Part shown: positions 43,034 through 51,624 of the stretch, one piece after another | Layout: every line of letters starts with the position of its first letter | How positions within the stretch are numbered: the stretch's first letter is position 1 | Assembly (NCBI RefSeq): GCF_018889995.1 | Contig: NZ_CP076547.1 | Coordinates: forward strand, 2,790,001 to 2,854,000 | Length of the DNA stretch: 64,000 nt | Direction of reading: 5' to 3' | Origin: Subtercola sp. PAMC28395 | GTDB taxonomy: Bacteria; Actinomycetota; Actinomycetes; Actinomycetales; Microbacteriaceae | Notes under the pieces: model-generated | What the model was told of the DNA's origin: nothing | The model's database searches: none | What the model saw: the letters and a program-made list of their open reading frames with translations, nothing else | Position numbers and translations under genes: made by a program

Positions 43034-43075
43034 ATGGGGTGGCCGGGTGACGTAACAGTCGCCCGGCCACCCCAT
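43034..43075 (+). terminator. Stem-loop between metY and metX
   Basis: ATGGGGTGGCCGGG (43034-43047) pairs perfectly over 14 bp with CCCGGCCACCCCAT (43062-43075) around a 14-nt loop. It starts 18 bp after the metY stop and ends 24 bp before the metX ATG. It could attenuate transcription into metX or stabilise the metY mRNA end. A short pyrimidine run (TCCTTC) follows. Confidence 0.75.
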
Positions 43076-43099
43076 TCCTTCAGCCAGAATGGACAGACC

Positions 43100-44305
43100 A
43101 TGGACTGGCAGATATCTGAAGACACCGTACCGAGCGATTTCATCACCGACGCGCAGATCCGGTCGATTCTCGGCAAGCCCGCTGCCACGGGGGCCTGGCG
43201 CGACGGTGACCCCGTCGGCAACCGCCGATTCGCGCACATCGGTGATGTGACATTCGAGAGTGGCGGGTTCGTCCCCGACGTACGGATCGCATACGAGACC
43301 TTCGGCACTCTCAACGAGAACAAGGACAACGCGATCCTGGTGGCGCACGCGCTCACGGGCGACAGTCACCTCACGGGCCTCGCCGGCCCCGGGCATCCGA
43401 CAGCAGGCTGGTGGAGCGGCATCGTCGGCCCCGGCCTCGCGCTCGATACTGACACCTACTTCGTTGTCGCCCCGAACATGCTGGGCAGCTGCCAGGGGTC
43501 GACGGGCCCTGCCTCCCTCGCTCCAGACGGCGAGGAGTGGGCAGCCCGGTTCCCGTACACCAGCATCCGCGACCAGGTACGTGCCCAGCGGCGCCTGATG
43601 GGCGCGCTCGGCGTTCAGACGTGGGCCGCCGTTGTCGGAGGTTCGATGGGCGGTATGCAGGTGCTCGAATGGGGAATCGAATACCCCGACAAAGCGCAGA
43701 GACTGGCCATCATCGCAGCACCATCCCTGTCGAGCGCCGACCAGATCGCGTTGAATTCGGTGCAGATCGAAGCCATCAGGGCAGACCCGTTCTTTCACCA
43801 CGGCTCGTACTACGACGCGAAGATCGGCGAGGGACCTCACCAAGGGCTCGCTCTGGCCAGACGCATGGCGCTTCTCAACTACCGGAGCCCGACCGAACTC
43901 AATGACCGGTTCGAACGGAGCTGGCAGAGCGGCATCAGCCCCCTCGGGCACCACGGGCGTTTCGCTGTCGAGTCGTACCTCGACTTTCACGGCAACAAGT
44001 TCACCCGGCGTTTCGATGCGAACGCCTACATCACCCTGGTCGAGGCGATGAATTCCCACGATGTCGGCCGCGGCAGGGGCGGTGTGATCGAGGCGCTGCG
44101 CCGGGTCACAGCGACGACGCTCATCATCGGGATCGACAGTGACAGATTGTTTCCGGTCGAGGACCAGCAGCTCATTGCTCGGCACATCAGGGGCAATATC
44201 GACGGCACACAGGCGCACGTGATCTCGTCACGATTCGGCCACGACGGCTTTCTCATTGAATACGACACCGTCGGCACCCAATTGAAACGTCTGCTGACCT
44301 CGTAA
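43100..44305 (+). CDS. metX: Homoserine O-acetyltransferase
   Basis: A 401-residue alpha/beta-hydrolase-fold acyltransferase from ATG 43100. It has RIAYETFGTLNENKDNAILV, ALTGDSHL, GLALDTDTYFVVAPNMLGSC, the nucleophile elbow AAVVGGSMGGMQVLEWG, the acid in IIGIDSDRLFPVEDQ and the His in FGHDGFLIEYD. It activates homoserine for MetY, so metY-metX form a two-step direct-sulfhydrylation pair. The upstream in-frame ATG at 43034 lies inside the stem-loop and is unlikely to be used. Confidence 0.94.
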   Translation: MDWQISEDTVPSDFITDAQIRSILGKPAATGAWRDGDPVGNRRFAHIGDVTFESGGFVPDVRIAYETFGTLNENKDNAILVAHALTGDSHLTGLAGPGHPTAGWWSGIVGPGLALDTDTYFVVAPNMLGSCQGSTGPASLAPDGEEWAARFPYTSIRDQVRAQRRLMGALGVQTWAAVVGGSMGGMQVLEWGIEYPDKAQRLAIIAAPSLSSADQIALNSVQIEAIRADPFFHHGSYYDAKIGEGPHQGLALARRMALLNYRSPTELNDRFERSWQSGISPLGHHGRFAVESYLDFHGNKFTRRFDANAYITLVEAMNSHDVGRGRGGVIEALRRVTATTLIIGIDSDRLFPVEDQQLIARHIRGNIDGTQAHVISSRFGHDGFLIEYDTVGTQLKRLLTS

Positions 44306-44309
44306 CAGC

Positions 44310-44315
44310 TAGCAT
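44310..44315 (+). promoter_or_regulatory. Candidate -10 element for a leaderless transcript of the histidine kinase operon
   Basis: TAGCAT lies 7 nt before a GTG at 44323, right after the metX stop codon. Spacing fits a transcription start on or next to the GTG, the usual arrangement of leaderless actinobacterial mRNAs. Confidence 0.4.
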
Positions 44316-44322
44316 CGACAGT

Positions 44323-44427
44323 GTGACCGACCTCCAGCGTGCTGCCGCCATGACGCGCGCGGTTGCGCGGCGCCTGCGCGCACGATCGTGCACGGTGAAT
44401 GGGCACAGTGCCCCGGGCACCACATGA
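44323..44427 (+). CDS. Possible 34-residue leader peptide coupled to the histidine kinase
   Basis: From GTG 44323 the frame encodes 34 residues, Arg/Ala-rich (LQRAAAMTRAVARRLRARSC), and its TGA overlaps the kinase ATG by ATGA. No homology is recognised. Its value lies in position: leaderless start signal before it and a translational-coupling junction after it. It may only deliver ribosomes to the kinase start, which itself has no Shine-Dalgarno sequence. Confidence 0.35.
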   Translation: MTDLQRAAAMTRAVARRLRARSCTVNGHSAPGTT

Positions 44428-45569
44428 TCAAGCACCAGGAGCCGTTGCTTCGAACGGCGGCGTGGCTCGAGGGCACCGTCTTCACGGTCTCATCCCTGGC
44501 CTGCTTCGGCCTGGCAGGGGATGTGCCCCCCCTCGCCGTGTGGATCGCCATCCCGGCCTACCTGCTCATCGTGCTCAGCTACTTCATGATGAACCGCACC
44601 GGCTCGCTCGGCTGGGGTGCTTCTGCGGCTCTCTCCGGTCTTCTCCTCAGCGCCTTTCTGGGCACGATCGAAGGCAGCCATCCTTCGATTCTCAGCGCCA
44701 TTCTGCTGCTCTCCGGCGGGGGCATCGGCGCGATGGCCATCATCCTGCAGTCCTCCCGCTCTGGCAGGCTCGTGCTGATCGTCTTCTTCCTGCTGAACCT
44801 CGCCGCCACACTGCCGGTGATGAGCCCCGACGTGCGCACCCAGGCCTTGACGATCTTCATCGTCGGCTGGTCTGTGAACGTTCTCGTCGGAGTGTGGCTC
44901 GACGACAGCGTGAGGCGGGCCCGCACCCGCATAGCCCGCCTCGGCACCGCGCACCAAGCGGAGCGCCGGGCGAGTGAGCTCGAGGCACAGCGCCGACAGA
45001 GCGCACGGCTCCTGCACGACACAGTGTTGGCCACGCTGACCCTTCTGGCCCACTCCGGAGTGGGCGTGGATCCGGATGCCCTGCGGGGCCAGGCCGCTGA
45101 AGACGCCGTGCTCCTGCGGCAACTTCGACTCGGCGAGACGCCTGCGCCCCGCGCATCCGGTGTCTACACCCTGCAGTCGAACGAGGTGGCAGAGGTCACC
45201 GAGAGCATACGCGCCCTGCAGCAGCGGTTCCAGCGCCGAGGACTCACCGTGCATTGGCATGGAGACGGCGACATCACGCTGCCGCAGTCTGTGCGCAGCG
45301 CATTTCTCCTGTCACTGGGCGAATGCCTGGAGAACGTGCGTCGCCACTCCGGGGTCGACTCGGCCGACGTGACCATCACCCAGAATGCTGCGGGGGTCCG
45401 GGCAATGGTGACGGATACCGGAGTCGGCTTCGACATGGGCGAAATCGAGAAGGGTCGCCTGGGCATCACAGAGTCCGTCGTTGCGCGCATCAGGGACGTC
45501 GGTGGGAACGCACGCATCTTCTCCGCCCCTGGCGCCGGCACGACCGTTGTGCTGGAGGTACCGCGATGA
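44424..45569 (+). CDS. Sensor histidine kinase (HisKA_3/NarL type)
   Basis: A 381-residue kinase from ATG 44424. About five or six transmembrane helices cover residues 10-160, with no large extracellular domain, so it may sense membrane state. A linker helix leads to the phosphoacceptor His198 in RQSARLLHDTVLATLTLLAH. The ATPase domain has the N-box LSLGECLENVRRHS, G1 VTDTGVGFDMG and G2 FSAPGAGTTVVLEVPR. The stop overlaps the next gene by ATGA. Partner regulator: the response regulator at 46853. Confidence 0.9.
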   Translation: MIKHQEPLLRTAAWLEGTVFTVSSLACFGLAGDVPPLAVWIAIPAYLLIVLSYFMMNRTGSLGWGASAALSGLLLSAFLGTIEGSHPSILSAILLLSGGGIGAMAIILQSSRSGRLVLIVFFLLNLAATLPVMSPDVRTQALTIFIVGWSVNVLVGVWLDDSVRRARTRIARLGTAHQAERRASELEAQRRQSARLLHDTVLATLTLLAHSGVGVDPDALRGQAAEDAVLLRQLRLGETPAPRASGVYTLQSNEVAEVTESIRALQQRFQRRGLTVHWHGDGDITLPQSVRSAFLLSLGECLENVRRHSGVDSADVTITQNAAGVRAMVTDTGVGFDMGEIEKGRLGITESVVARIRDVGGNARIFSAPGAGTTVVLEVPR

Positions 45570-46807
45570 AATCAGAGGGCGACGAGGCCACGAGCGGGCT
45601 GCTGACCAGGCTCGTACGAGCGCGCACGCTCGGACCCGACGCCATCGACGCACTTCGCAAAGATGTCGCATCGGATTCCCGCATCGGCATCGGATACCTC
45701 GGCATCGGCGCGATCGTCGCTGCGGTCATCCTCTCGGTTCGCGGGCTTGCCATCTTCATTCTCAACTGGGGTGCCTACGACAATCCTTGGCTCACCCTCG
45801 TGGCCTGGATCCTGACGGCGGGCGCACTCGTCACCGCAGTCGTTGTCGCCAACTCACGTGGGAGCCACCTGCCGACTCCTGTCTTCGCCGTCGTACTCGC
45901 CCTGCTCGGCGTCGCCGTGATCATCGACGTCGTCTCTGCGAACGGCTTCACCTCGGGCACGCCGGAAGTTACTGTGATCGTGGGCGCGGGTGCCACCCTG
46001 CTCGCCCTCGTCGCGTACCGCCCGCTCAACCAGCTCATCCTGGCGACGCTGGTACTTGCTGGATTCCTCTTCATCGTCACCATCGTCGGCGTCGGAACTG
46101 GCCCGGAGGGCTCGAAACCCCAGATCGAAGTGATCGTCGCGGCTCTCGCACCGACACTGATCGCCATCCTGATCGTCAAGTCGTTCAGCCGTTTCATCGA
46201 TCGTGAGCTCGACCGAACTCTCGTCGAAGCAACCATCTCCTCGCCTCGCTTCGCGATAGGAATCCTCGGCTCAGACGAACTCGCGCGCCTGGACATGACC
46301 GCAGAAGAACTGCTCAGCGATGTGGCTTCGGGGCGGATCGCCCTACCGCTGAACGCCGAGCAGTCGGCTGCCGCGTCGTCGCTGGCGAGCGAATTACGCC
46401 TGCGGCTGGTCGCCGGGAGGCGGCAGACCTGGTTGCAGCACGCCATCGATGATTCTGAGGTGCTCAGCCCGACGGTTGATCTCTACGACCAGGCAGGTCT
46501 CGCCGGCTTTCTGTCGCAGAACCAGCGGGAAGGGTTGCTCTCAGCGATCTGGCTGATCGCTGCTGCCCCGACCCGGCAGCGCACCGAGATCTCGATCACC
46601 ATCGGACCCCAGCAGGACGACGATGCCAGCAACCAGCTCGACCAGATTCTCTTTCCGCTGGAGATCTCCGTAGACGGGATCCCCCGGAGCAGAATCGATG
46701 TGACCATCTGGGGTGCCCTCGACCGCGTAGGAAGCCATGTGGAAACCGTCCGACACGGTTCCCTGAACATTCGCATCAATGTACAGGTTGACACCCCGGA
46801 ATCATAA
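45566..46807 (+). CDS. Multi-pass membrane protein in the two-component operon
   Basis: A 413-residue protein. The N-terminal 40 residues are cytoplasmic (LLTRLVRARTLGPDAIDALR). About six transmembrane helices follow at residues 42-215 (for example IGAIVAAVILSVRGLAIFIL and PTLIAILIVKSFSRF), then a soluble C-terminal region of about 200 residues with a helical part (LDMTAEELLSDVASGRIALP) and a beta-rich part (EISITIGPQQDD onward). No family is recognised. The 4-nt overlap with the kinase gene suggests it works with the kinase, perhaps as sensor or modulator. Confidence 0.65.
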   Translation: MKSEGDEATSGLLTRLVRARTLGPDAIDALRKDVASDSRIGIGYLGIGAIVAAVILSVRGLAIFILNWGAYDNPWLTLVAWILTAGALVTAVVVANSRGSHLPTPVFAVVLALLGVAVIIDVVSANGFTSGTPEVTVIVGAGATLLALVAYRPLNQLILATLVLAGFLFIVTIVGVGTGPEGSKPQIEVIVAALAPTLIAILIVKSFSRFIDRELDRTLVEATISSPRFAIGILGSDELARLDMTAEELLSDVASGRIALPLNAEQSAAASSLASELRLRLVAGRRQTWLQHAIDDSEVLSPTVDLYDQAGLAGFLSQNQREGLLSAIWLIAAAPTRQRTEISITIGPQQDDDASNQLDQILFPLEISVDGIPRSRIDVTIWGALDRVGSHVETVRHGSLNIRINVQVDTPES

Positions 46808-46852
46808 GATGATCGAAGCACGACCCCACACGCTCCGCCAGGAAGGCCCCAG

Positions 46853-47557
46853 ATGCCCGCGTCACACGACACGATTCGATTGGCGATTGTTGATGACCAC
46901 CGGATGCTGCTCGGGGCTCTCACCGAATGGATTCGTGGGGCAGCGGCAGACATCAGCATGGTCGCCGCTGTGACGACCTGGCCCGACCTGCTCACCGACC
47001 CGGAGTTCCCGGTCGATGTGGTTCTGCTCGACCTCGACCTCAAAGACAACCTGCCGATCTCCGTGAAGCTCCGTGCTCTCAAATCTGCAGGAGTGAAGAC
47101 GGTGCTGATGAGCACCTATTCCGAACCCGTCGTCATCCGCGAAGCGCTCGCGGCCGGCGCATTGGGTTACCTCGTGAAGAGCGAGGAAGCCGACATGATC
47201 GTCGAAGCCATTCGTGCGGCAGCCAAGGGCGAACCCTTCATTTCGAGCGAACTCGATCTCGCACTGAATGCCCAGGAGATGGGTGGCGCACCGAAGTTGA
47301 GCGCCCAGGAGCGCCGGGTCATGGCACTCTACGGCGGCGGTGAACCCGTCAAACAGGTCGCGGAACAGCTCAGCATCTCCGAAGAGACCGCAAAGAGCTA
47401 CCTCAAGCGCATCCGCGAGAAGTACCGCGTGCTCGGGATCGATGTGGGAACGAAGGTCGCCTTGCGAAAGCGTGCCATCCAGGACGGCCTTCTGCTGCAC
47501 GACGACTACGTCGCGAGCAACGACTCGCTGTCGGAATCCTCGACGTCAGCCGAGTAG
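46853..47557 (+). CDS. Response regulator with LuxR-type HTH
   Basis: A 234-residue protein. Receiver: IRLAIVDDHRMLLGALTEW (acidic pair 14-15), phospho-acceptor Asp60 in VVLLDLDLKDN, and Lys109 in GYLVKSEEAD. Output: APKLSAQERRVMALYGGGEP, then VKQVAEQLSISEETAKSYLK and RIREKYRVLG, a LuxR/GerE helix-turn-helix. It is the cognate partner of the kinase two genes upstream. Its last 52 bp overlap the 3' end of the convergent MFS gene. Confidence 0.92.
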   Translation: MPASHDTIRLAIVDDHRMLLGALTEWIRGAAADISMVAAVTTWPDLLTDPEFPVDVVLLDLDLKDNLPISVKLRALKSAGVKTVLMSTYSEPVVIREALAAGALGYLVKSEEADMIVEAIRAAAKGEPFISSELDLALNAQEMGGAPKLSAQERRVMALYGGGEPVKQVAEQLSISEETAKSYLKRIREKYRVLGIDVGTKVALRKRAIQDGLLLHDDYVASNDSLSESSTSAE

Positions 47558-48813
47558 GCCGCCGCGGCGCGGCCCCTGCGCTCCACCGCGAACGCCACGA
47601 GGGCGAGCGTGACACCACACAGGCTGAGGGCGATGCCCACCCAGATCGGCGCGATGTAGCCGAGGCCGGCGGTGAGCACGATTCCGCCGAGCAGAGGCCC
47701 GAGTGCATTGCCGGTGTTGAGAGCGGAGTGGTTGAGGGCTGCGGCGATCGACTGGCTGTCGCCGGCGACATCCATCAAGCGGGTCTGGATGATCGGGGAG
47801 AGCGCAGACCCGGCGATGCCGACGAAGAAGATCCCGATGAACAATCCTGCCGGCGTGCTCGAGAACAGCACCAGCACAAAGAGTGCAACGATCATCACGC
47901 CGAAGAACACCAGCATCGACCGTTTGACGCTGCGGTCGGCTGCAGCGCCACCGAGAAAGTTGCCGACGGTCATGCCGACTCCGATGCAGGCCAGTGCGAA
48001 TGGAACGAACAACTCCGGCAGGCCGGTGATCGATGTCAGGATCGGAGAGACGTAGGTGTAGACGCTGAAGAAGCCTCCGAACCCGATCGCTCCGATGCCG
48101 AGGGCGAACCACACCTGCGATCTCCGGAAGACACTGAGTTCGTTCCGGAGCGTCGCGTTCCGGTCTCCCGGCAGCCGGGGAACAGTGAGGACCACCGAGA
48201 CAAGAGCCACGACGAAGATGGCCGTGACCACGAGATAGGCGGCTCTCCAGCCGGACGTCTGCCCCACCCAGGTCACGAACGGCACGCCGATCACGTTGGC
48301 CACAGTGAGTCCGCCGAGCACGAGCGCGACTCCCCGGCCGCGTTTGCCGGGTCCCATCAGTGAAGCCGCGACCAGTGCAGCTATGCCGAAGTAGGCTCCG
48401 TGAGGCAAGCCCGAAGCGAAGCGTGCGAGTACGACAAGTCCGAAGGAAGGCAGGGTGGCGCTGGCCAGCGTGCCGATGATGATGGCGGCAAGCAACCAGA
48501 CCAGCACGATCTTGCGTGGCCACCGGGCCGCGACGGCGGCGATCGTCGGTGCTCCGACGACAACGCCAGCAGCATAGGCCGTGATGAGCAGACCTGCCTG
48601 CGCATTGGCCTGCTCGGTCGAGACGGCGAACACCGCGGGCAGGAGGTCGTGCGCAAGGTTCGGCAGCAGCCCCAGGGCGACGAATTCGGTGCACCCGATG
48701 CCGAAACCTCCGAGCGCAAGCGCAAGGAGCGCAAGGCGCACGCGGCCAGCAGAGAGGGTGCCAGCACCCGAAGCAAGAGAAGTCACTGCTTCATGATAGA
48801 TCGCTGCGTGCAC
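47506..48813 (-). CDS. MFS transporter (DHA1/AraJ-type efflux)
   Basis: A 435-residue protein with 12 predicted transmembrane helices. Family marks are ALGGFGIGCTEFVALGLLPN in TM1, the TM2-3 loop VAARWPRKIVLVWLLAAI, and RFASGLPHGAYFGIAALVAA in TM4-5. It is drug/arabinose-efflux-like; substrate unknown. The start is a GTG; a second GTG 10 codons downstream is equally possible. It overlaps the response-regulator 3' end by 52 bp in antisense. Confidence 0.88.
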   Translation of the reverse strand: MHAAIYHEAVTSLASGAGTLSAGRVRLALLALALGGFGIGCTEFVALGLLPNLAHDLLPAVFAVSTEQANAQAGLLITAYAAGVVVGAPTIAAVAARWPRKIVLVWLLAAIIIGTLASATLPSFGLVVLARFASGLPHGAYFGIAALVAASLMGPGKRGRGVALVLGGLTVANVIGVPFVTWVGQTSGWRAAYLVVTAIFVVALVSVVLTVPRLPGDRNATLRNELSVFRRSQVWFALGIGAIGFGGFFSVYTYVSPILTSITGLPELFVPFALACIGVGMTVGNFLGGAAADRSVKRSMLVFFGVMIVALFVLVLFSSTPAGLFIGIFFVGIAGSALSPIIQTRLMDVAGDSQSIAAALNHSALNTGNALGPLLGGIVLTAGLGYIAPIWVGIALSLCGVTLALVAFAVERRGRAAAAYSADVEDSDSESLLAT

Positions 48814-48906
48814 AAGATCGAATCGATTCGACTCGATCCGAGTCGACGAAACACAGTCTTCACGAAGCGAGCATGGTTGCGCGCCTCCGCGATTCAGGCC
48901 CTGGCG

Positions 48907-49272
48907 TCAGGAATGGTCGAGCGCTCGCTCGAGCCTCTCCACCTTGGCGCTCAACTCCCCCTCGAAGCCCGGCCGGATGTCGGCCTTCAGCACGAGGGAG
49001 ACCCGGGAACCGTATTCCGCGACGGCCTCAGTAGCACGGCGGACCACCTCGAAGACCTCGTCCCAGCTGCCCTCGATGGTGGTGAACATCGAATCGGTGT
49101 GGTTGGGCAGACCGGAATCGCGCACGATCCGGACGGCTGCCGCCACTGCATCGTGAACCGAGGCGTCGTCAGCTGCTGTCTCCGCCACGGAATCGCCCGC
49201 CGACGTGGTCGTCGAAACTGACCTGCTCCGGATTCCCACCCCTGACGGGGCAACCGAGAACGCAACAAGCAT
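48907..49272 (-). CDS. Thiamine-binding (MTH1187/YkoF-like) family protein
   Basis: A 121-residue ferredoxin-like-fold protein. It starts MLVAFSVAPSGVG and continues AVRIVRDSGLPNHTDSMFTT, then IEGSWDEVFEVVRRAT, with KADIRPGFEGELSAKVERLE at the end. Family members bind hydroxymethylpyrimidine or thiamine. An insertion of about 22 Ser/Thr/Ala-rich residues lies after strand 1, where relatives have a short loop. The ATG shares one base with the stop of the upstream mannosyltransferase (TGATG). Confidence 0.8.
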   Translation of the reverse strand: MLVAFSVAPSGVGIRSRSVSTTTSAGDSVAETAADDASVHDAVAAAVRIVRDSGLPNHTDSMFTTIEGSWDEVFEVVRRATEAVAEYGSRVSLVLKADIRPGFEGELSAKVERLERALDHS

Positions 49273-50555
49273 CAGATCTTCACCGTTTCTGACGCGGCGG
49301 GAACCGCATCGGTCGTTCGAACACGTGTGCGCCAGAGCGACCGCACCGCAAGGGCGAAGAGCACGACGACGAGAATGTTGCGCGAGGTGAGTGCCAGCAA
49401 CATCAGCGGGTCGAGCGAAAGCAACCAGTCGTAGAGGTACGGATAGATGACCTGCGTCAGAGCCGCAAGAACAGCCGTCAGAACGGCGAACAATCGGAAC
49501 TCGCGGCCCTGCCAGATGAGCCCGAGAATCACGGGCGCACTGATCCAGAGCATGAATTGGGGTGAACCCACCTTGTTGAACACGATGAGTGCGGTCACGA
49601 CGGCAAGGGCCAGACTCGGAAGGACTCTCGTCACTGATGTTCCTGACCGCACGACGTACACGCCAAGCAGCAGGACGCACAGCACCGCGATCGCGAGCAG
49701 TGGCGTCGTGAGGAAGTCGGCAACCGGGCCACCGATGCCCTTGACCTGGAAGGTGAGGATGTCCTGGTCGTAGTACACGGTCGATCCCGGTACACCCCAG
49801 TAGGTCATCCACATCCAGGGCAGGCTGATCGGCGCCTCGACCTGCAGGCCGCGACCGGTCTGCTGGGTGATGAAGCTGAACAGGTTGGCTCCCGCGCCCA
49901 GCATCAGCCCGATGACGGCGACAGCGACGGCGGTCACACCAGCACCGACCACTACGCGCAGCCGGTCCTTCGTCGCGATGATGACGGCGACGATCAGGGC
50001 CGCCGGCCACACCTTGACCCAGGTGGCCAGGGCAAGCAGAACCCCGGCAATCGCGGGCCGCCGGATGACGAGCAGCAGACCCACAATGACCAGGTCCACC
50101 TCGAAGGTGTCGATCCGGCCGAGTGCGACGGGACCGAGCAGGAGCAGGAAGGCGAGCCACCACCACGCAGTGTAGAAACGGATTCGCGGGCCGAAACCGC
50201 CACGCGCGTCGACTCCGGGCTGGCTCGGGCGAACCGACGTCGACCGGGAATTGAGCAGGAAACCCAGCACCACGGCATTGGCCAGGGTGACCAGCAGCAG
50301 CCAGCCGACACCGTAGAGGCCGCTGCCCAGGCTCATCGCCGCGATCATCGGCACCAACGCGAGAAGAGGGTAGACCCACGGGCCGTCGATGCCGACCCAG
50401 TACCCCTCGAGCCCGTGGCTGATCCACGAGTTGTACACAATGGTCACGTCACCCCACGGCAGTGTGACAGCAGTGAGGCCCACATATCCGAGGAAAACGT
50501 GGATCGCAATGAACACCGACCAGAGGAGCGGGGTGTTTTCAGCCAGTCGACGCAC
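49272..50555 (-). CDS. GT87-type (DUF2029) membrane mannosyltransferase-like protein
   Basis: A 427-residue polytopic protein with about 10 transmembrane helices. A conserved loop with ALGRIDTFEVDLVIVGLLLV, then ATWVKVWPAALIVAV, then MTYWGVPGSTVYYDQD resembles the GT87 polyprenyl-phosphate-mannose-dependent alpha-mannosyltransferases of actinobacteria. It probably adds mannose to a lipoglycan on the outer membrane face; the acceptor is inferred. Confidence 0.8.
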   Translation of the reverse strand: MRRLAENTPLLWSVFIAIHVFLGYVGLTAVTLPWGDVTIVYNSWISHGLEGYWVGIDGPWVYPLLALVPMIAAMSLGSGLYGVGWLLLVTLANAVVLGFLLNSRSTSVRPSQPGVDARGGFGPRIRFYTAWWWLAFLLLLGPVALGRIDTFEVDLVIVGLLLVIRRPAIAGVLLALATWVKVWPAALIVAVIIATKDRLRVVVGAGVTAVAVAVIGLMLGAGANLFSFITQQTGRGLQVEAPISLPWMWMTYWGVPGSTVYYDQDILTFQVKGIGGPVADFLTTPLLAIAVLCVLLLGVYVVRSGTSVTRVLPSLALAVVTALIVFNKVGSPQFMLWISAPVILGLIWQGREFRLFAVLTAVLAALTQVIYPYLYDWLLSLDPLMLLALTSRNILVVVLFALAVRSLWRTRVRTTDAVPAASETVKI

Positions 50556-50626
50556 CCCGCAATCATAGGCGTAGACGCTGTGCGATCACCGGAGGCCGCC
50601 CTGAAGCGGGAGACATCGGGCGGGAT

Positions 50627-50694
50627 ACACCAGAAACAGTGTGCACCAGAAAGGGTGTGCACCAGAAACGGCGTGCACCAGAATCAGGATGCAC
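50627..50694. repeat. 16-bp tandem repeat, four copies
   Basis: Four adjacent 16-bp units (ACACCAGAAACAGTGT, GCACCAGAAAGGGTGT, GCACCAGAAACGGCGT, GCACCAGAATCAGGAT) followed by GCAC. They lie in the gap between the divergent mannosyltransferase and YceI genes, 72-139 bp upstream of the former and 84-151 bp upstream of the latter, where transcription factors could bind. There are no spacers, so it is not a CRISPR array. Confidence 0.85.
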
Positions 50695-50777
50695 GGCGAC
50701 TTCAGATGCGAGGCACAGGCCACACGCGCGGTTCTCCCAGCAAGCCGCCACCTCCTGCTGTTTAGCTGGATTCCACG

Positions 50778-51587
50778 ATGAGACGATTGCTGAGTGCGGC
50801 CCTGTGCGTGGGCGCAGTGGCAGTGTCGCTCGGAATCGTTGCCGCGGTGGCAATGCCCATCCTCTCCCGCACGGCACCCGACGGCACGGCGTTCGGCGGC
50901 ACCGCATCTGACGGCTCGGCATCTCACGGCTCAGTGACCAACCCGCCCAGTGAAGTGCCGATGATCACCGACGGCTCCGCCAGTACCCTCGCCGACCCGC
51001 CCGGCCTCTCCGGCTCGTGGGCGCTCTCGGCCGAATCGTGGGCAGGGTACTCGGTTGGCGCCGACCTCGGCGGAGACAGCGTCACGCTCTCCGGCGTCAC
51101 ATCCCAGGTCTCCGGTTCGATGACTCTCGACAATGGCACGATCACGGCTGCAGAGGTCACCGTCGATGTGGACCCGGTGACCACCGGAAATTCTGTGACC
51201 GACAGTCTCCTCCACAACACTGCGGCCCAGAACGCTGCACACACTGCCGAGTTCCCCACCGCGACATTCAGTCTCGTTTCGCCCGCCGTCGCCGCGTTGC
51301 CAGCAACCGACTCCGCCACCCCCTCGCCGTCCACTGAATCACCGTCCACCCCATTGCCGTCGGCCGGACCGGCAACGATCCACGCCACCGGCAACCTGAC
51401 GATGCACGGCGTCAGCCACAGCATTTCGGTCGATCTCCAGGTCAGTCACTCCGCGACCAGCGTCACGGTGCAGGGCAGCATCCCGATCACCTTCGCCGAC
51501 TACGACGTGACTGCTCCCGACCTGGGGTTCGCATCGGTGAACGACTCCGGCTCGATCACCTTCTCGCTGGTGACAACCCGGCAGTGA
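50778..51587 (+). CDS. Exported YceI-like domain protein
   Basis: A 269-residue protein with a signal peptide or anchor (LLSAALCVGAVAVSLGIVAA). A linker rich in Gly, Ser, Thr and Ala (residues about 35-75) precedes the YceI lipocalin-like domain: LSGSWALSAESWAGYSVGAD, SVTDSLLHNTAAQNAAHTAE and ATGNLTMHGVSHSISVDLQV. A Pro/Ser/Thr stretch (TDSATPSPSTESPSTPLPSA) interrupts the domain. YceI proteins bind isoprenoid lipids; the role is inferred. Confidence 0.85.
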   Translation: MRRLLSAALCVGAVAVSLGIVAAVAMPILSRTAPDGTAFGGTASDGSASHGSVTNPPSEVPMITDGSASTLADPPGLSGSWALSAESWAGYSVGADLGGDSVTLSGVTSQVSGSMTLDNGTITAAEVTVDVDPVTTGNSVTDSLLHNTAAQNAAHTAEFPTATFSLVSPAVAALPATDSATPSPSTESPSTPLPSAGPATIHATGNLTMHGVSHSISVDLQVSHSATSVTVQGSIPITFADYDVTAPDLGFASVNDSGSITFSLVTTRQ

Positions 51588-51624
51588 TCCGCTGGCTCGG
51601 CCAGAGACGATGCCAGCTCCGGGA

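Noticed and set aside
42524..44218. A 564-codon open frame on the minus strand
   Set aside because: It lies antisense to metY and metX, both unmistakable; its composition is typical of a shadow frame.
49270..50427. Long minus-strand extension of the thiamine-binding-like frame
   Set aside because: The upstream part is out of frame with the mannosyltransferase gene and is Arg-rich without likeness; only 48907-49272 codes for the protein.
50627..50694. CRISPR array
   Set aside because: The units are contiguous 16-bp tandem repeats without spacers and no cas genes are near.
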